This document shows positions 60,447 through 64,000 of a stretch of DNA of 64,000 nucleotides, one piece after another (the first letter of the stretch is position 1; the number at the start of each line of letters is the position of its first letter). Made by a program: the position numbers and the translations under genes. Source of the DNA: Grifola frondosa (lineage: Eukaryota > Basidiomycota > Agaricomycetes > Polyporales > Grifolaceae); NCBI GenBank assembly GCA_001683735.1, contig LUGG01000006.1:1426001-1490000 (forward strand), written 5' to 3'. The notes beneath the pieces are model-generated. The model was given only the letters and a program-made list of their open reading frames with translations. It was not told the origin of the DNA and searched no databases.

Positions 60447-61667
60447 GGTGGGGGAGGGAGCGGGGAGGGAGCGGGGGAGGGAAGGGGGGAGGAAAGGTAA
60501 GGTGGCTCACATCGTGTCACAGGACGGTTTAAGTACCAGACAGAGCCACAAAATTGATGTCAAAGCGCGGTGGCTCAAGCTGCGGTTGTGTTTTAGCTCG
60601 GGGCCACACGTCGCAATCTGGTTGCCTCGTGGCGTTGTCCTTTGTCTAGAGGATTATCCGAAACTCAGCGGCAGTTTCAATCGTTCGCGTGTATGCTTAC
60701 CCTTCTTCCAAAAATTTCGACTTCTGTCAATATTTCTATTGCGTGGATGGACCGCAAACGAAGCTTTGGGTTGTCAATGTGGTGGCTCACTATGAAGACG
60801 ATCTCATTTGAACTTACAGTGGGCGCTTTCACGGCGCGGACGCACTCTATTGCAAACAATTCAAGCTAACCTATATGTAAAGTCCGTGAGCTTGTAGAAG
60901 TTTTCAATAGAAATATTTGAAACGTTGAGGATTGGTTGAATCGCAGTTCAAGTCGTAGTGTCACGAACACGATGTGACAAGGTTCTTGTGACTCGCCCAG
61001 CGTCCGACCACCATGACTCCTGTGAATGAGATTTTTGTGTTTAGGAAACACAAACGCATAGTGCCTCACTAGCCTAGGTTCTCGACACTGATAATACACT
61101 AGCAGTTGCATCTGTTCCACAGTGACGCCGCATCTGAATTGATTCCTCTTTCGGGTATAACCGGGCCGCATAGCCGCGGGGTATTTTCTGGCGTCGTGCG
61201 CGAAAGTGTGTCTCTCTGTCACACTTGTTTCTGATATTATTGTCTCGCTCACGTCTTGCCGGAAACCCTTTGCCAGATCCTGTAGGTAGCTCTGCTGTAT
61301 GCCATCCTGCTCCGCAAATCACAATTGACGTCCGCTAAGTCCACGTCTTGGCAAACAGTGTATGCGGGATTTGGTTGCTTTCCATCACCACCATTTCGCG
61401 TCTTCATGGATTCGACTTGTAATGTCTAGGGCATGAGAACCATTCCTGCAGGCGAGATTTCTGATTTGCAAGTACCAATTTTTGGCCGATAGTGGAAATG
61501 ATCGTGTGATCGACTCCGGTAATCCTCCGGTCCGAAGCGGTACGTGCCACACAAAACCAGTGACTTTATGAGCCACATCTCTTTTCGTTACACAGACTAC
61601 TCACGGCGGCTCGCAGTCACAACATCACACAAGCCCAACGAGTCACTCCCGAAGACGCCTTTTATCT
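60447..61667. other. Divergent region between head-to-head FunK1 genes
   Basis: About 1.2 kb. Next to the FunK1 start at 60446 lies a G/A-rich tract (60450-60500) of GGGGAGGGAGC-like units, a polypurine run. No gene is seen in the rest; it should contain both promoters. Confidence 0.45.
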
Positions 61668-62942
61668 ATGGAGAACGCTTCCACCGAATCTGTCGCATCT
61701 TGTGGGACTCACTCAACATGTGAAACCGAACAAGACTCCAGCGAATGCGTTAAAGTCAGTCACTGTGTCTTCTTGGACTCTATGCCAGTACTGCCAGAGG
61801 GGGTGCTGTCGCACCACCCCGACTACAAGGGCATGTTCTGCAAGATTCCAGACGATGAGGTTTCGGCGGTCAACTTATATCGGCTCTTCGTGAGTGCAAC
61901 CGCGCTCTTGATCCGTTTTATAGAACTCTGACTCTATTCATAGTGCAAGGCAGTCATGGATCGCAAGGTCTGTCCAGGATATATCTTACGTCATTGCAGA
62001 ACCAAATACGACTCGAACAACGAGTGGCTGTGCAGGGTAGACATTGGTCTGTACAAGTCCGCCGAGGCGCCAGAGGACGGTTGTTCATATTGGGACCGCC
62101 AGCGCATGTGGCTTGAGTTCAGGAAGAAGGGCAGCAACTCGGCGGACCCGTTCAGTAACGAAGAGGATGAGAAGAAGGAGTTAGTCATTGACCAGCTCAG
62201 TTGGTACGCAGAGGCGGCCATGAGTCGAGAACACCGCACGCATATATACACCGTCTTGGTGCTACACAAGTTCGCACGCCTCATTCGCTGGGTCCATTCC
62301 GGCGCAGTCGTCACGGAGAAGTTCAACTACAAGGCGCACCCCGAGATTCTTGGAGAGTTTTTCTGGCGATTCGCACACATGACAGACGAGGCGCAGGGAT
62401 ATGACCCCACGGCACAGCTTGTCAGTCCCGGTACTACACTCTATCGTCTCATGGATAAGATGGCTGCGGAGAAACTGCCGGAGTCATTCGATTACATCCG
62501 CGCGGCATTCCAAAAGTCGCTCAATGCTGGGTGGCATCGCTACCAGTTAGCGGTCGAAGACAAGGAGAAAGGGACGTGCTACTTTTTGGTGGGGAAGCCG
62601 CAATATATCTCGTCAGGACTGGTGGGCCACGGAACTCGGAGCTACGTGGCCGTCGATGTCGAGAAAGAGCAGTTCGTGCACCTGAAGGACCAGTGGCGGC
62701 TCGATTATGATGTCATGGACGAAGAGGAGAAGCAAGACGAGAATGATGGCCACCCAATGCGGACAGGCGGGCCTCACCTGAACAAGGTGGGTGTGCGCAA
62801 TGTCCCAACCGTGCTCTGTCACGGGGACGTTGTTGGGCAGGTCACTACAACCCCCATATGCGGGGATCGGCTGGAATATATCAATTCATCCGTGAGCGAA
62901 AGAGAAAAGATAGATGGATACTCTATACCTGATCATCAATAA
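61668..62942 (+). pseudogene. FunK1-family gene truncated at the insertion border
   Basis: Two exons, about 61668-61888 and 61944-62942. The product starts MENASTESVASCGTHSTCET; FLDSMPVLPEGVLSHHPDYK and GMFCKIPDDE align with the minus-strand FunK1 gene, as do VLHKFARLIRWVHSGAVVTE, HPEILGEFFWRFAHMTDEAQ, GHGTRSYVAVDVEKEQFVHL and NKVGVRNVPTVLCHGDVVGQ. Homology ends at VTTTP (62854), before the catalytic loop, so no kinase activity is possible. The frame then runs through about 29 residues ([20 protein letters not shown] to the stop at 62940-62942) that are the complementary strand of the CK1-like copy B intron and exon. Exon 2 is open over more than 900 bases with no indel. A protein could still be made. 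Confidence 0.8.
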
Positions 62943-64000
62943 GAGTGAAAGTATTCAAGCAGGGATATGCATAACAGTAGGTATCTGGAATGTTCCAAGC
63001 AGAGCGAGTGCAAACAACATCTGAGCCGTTCGTATCCTGCCGCTCGGTGCTGTGGGAAATGCGCACCGATGGAAGCACATCTGGAGGTCTGCCACATTTG
63101 AGGGCCGCCACCTTGACTTCGTGTCGCCTTTTAGAGGAATTGAATGCACTGTGGACCACAACTGCAGGTCGTGGAGGTGATAGCCACTCATCTTGCGAGA
63201 AGGCCGGGTCGTGCCGAAAATAGGTGTCTTTGATGGGGACACCTTGAATTGTAGGACCGGCTAGAAGCTGCACGTATACAAGTTGACCAGCACTTAAGAT
63301 TGGATCTGGATCGCCTGTCTCCAGAGCTGCTGTGCTAACGTCTATATGAGCTGTGCATGGTATTAATATAGATTCGGTAGAAATAATGGGATAAAGTGTG
63401 ACTGACAGGATTCCATTGGAGACCAATCTAGCACTCTATCATCAGCGAAATTGGAATGTAAATACAGTTCCCTGAACATATCTCGAAAGCGGGAGTAATC
63501 GGGTACCTGTTCGAAACCTAGAGCGCGAGTGTAGTCGAGAAATTGGCCAAATTCCGTTGGATATCCGTCTGCCAGCGTTGTGCCAGACCACCTCTGTTTC
63601 TGTTCACGGACCTGTATCATGGTGCCGAAGACAGTTCCATCTCTGTGGTCTACCGTAGATCGCCATGGCAGATCACCTCTTATGAGAAATAGAAGATTAT
63701 ATGCCAGAGATTCAAGATCGTCACGGCGGGAAAACTCTGGAGAGACAAACACACGTTAGAGGGATATCAAAAGAAATTCTCGCTGATACTCACGCATGCC
63801 ATATGAAGCGTTAACACTGACCCAGTTAATCGTCCCTGCAATGCCCATCCGCCCGGCAATTGGGTCGCGGATTGTAGGAGTTCCTGAGGGACACTGGACA
63901 GCAATTCCAAAGTCGATCAAGCGGATACAGTTGGGATCATCGAGCGAGATGAGCATATTGTCAGGCTTGACGTCGCGGTGTATGATTCCGCACGAATGGA
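62855..64000 (-). pseudogene. CK1-like kinase copy B, kinase part (cut at right by window end, at left by the insertion)
   Basis: Minus-strand homologue of copy A, entering at [12 protein letters not shown] and reading [57 protein letters not shown] and [20 protein letters not shown] through to [20 protein letters not shown] and IDDQ. Exon-intron borders are the same as in copy A. This copy keeps the frame where copy A loses it (CGCTCTGC near 62996-63010). After the last intron only CCGATCCCCGCATATG of the next exon remains, then the insertion begins; reading on would give GGCSDLPNNVPVTEHGWD, antisense to the truncated FunK1 gene. The 5' part of the gene lies beyond 64000. The missing exon is at 56700-57153. 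Confidence 0.85.

Larger units (their letters stand above)
57154..62854. other. 5,701-bp insertion splitting CK1-like kinase copy B
   Basis: The borders are set by alignment with copy A. On the minus strand, copy B matches copy A through CCGATCCCCGCATATG (ending at 62855) and resumes with TCCAAATCGATG (from 57153); in copy A these stretches are adjacent with no base lost or gained. The inserted DNA carries a full FunK1 gene (-) and a FunK1 gene (+) that ends abruptly at the right border. No target-site duplication, terminal inverted repeat or transposase is visible at the two ends (left GCGATTGTCATCC, right CACTACAACCCC). Confidence 0.75.

Noticed and set aside
57154..62854. Insertion as a Helitron or classical DNA transposon
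   Set aside because: The host bases at the junction are not A|T, the ends lack TC...CTRR, and no terminal inverted repeat, target-site duplication, helicase or transposase is visible.

Overview
The window is nuclear DNA of a basidiomycete fungus, most likely an Agaricomycete. The genes have many short GT..AG introns (about 45-65 bp), lie close together on both strands, and several belong to families expanded in Agaricomycetes: FunK1 kinases, DUF6534 and DUF6535 membrane proteins, DUF7330 proteins, F-box proteins and GMC oxidoreductases. I see no bacterial, viral or organellar sequence, and no tRNA, rRNA or CRISPR array that I can support.

The left third (1-34 kb) is mainly conserved housekeeping and regulatory genes. 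In order: the 3' end of a Rom2-type Rho1 exchange factor (+), a carnitine acetyltransferase (-), a DnaJ/DNAJ-X co-chaperone (-), a Ser-rich orphan (-), a ubiquitin-like/WLM metalloprotease (-), a Doa4/USP8-type deubiquitinase (+), an Snt2-type BAH/PHD/SANT/GATA chromatin protein (-), a membrane hybrid histidine kinase (-), a phenol 2-monooxygenase-like flavoprotein (+) and an ADIP/Msd1/SSX2IP-like coiled-coil protein (-).

The right half (34.6-64 kb) is accessory in character. It holds a DUF6535 protein (+), a CK1-like kinase with an unfamiliar C-terminal module (+), a DUF6534 seven-helix protein (-), two convergent GMC oxidoreductases of which one looks intracellular (+) and one secreted (-), an F-box protein (-), a DUF7330 protein (-), a short-chain dehydrogenase (+), and a rearranged kinase region at 56.7-64 kb. 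In that region a second copy of the CK1-like gene is cut in two. Its parts, 62855-64000 and 56700-57153 (both -), abut exactly when aligned to the intact copy at 37.5-39.6 kb, so 5,701 bp has been inserted between them. The insert carries a complete FunK1 gene (-) head-to-head with a FunK1 gene (+) that is truncated at the insert edge. This is the most interesting structure in the window.

A second window-wide observation is that nearly every conserved gene contains one or more 1-base indels, many in short homopolymers. Essential genes are hit as often as dispensable ones, which points to uncorrected long-read assembly errors more than to gene decay. CDS spans below therefore run from first to last exon; where a frameshift lies inside, I say so.
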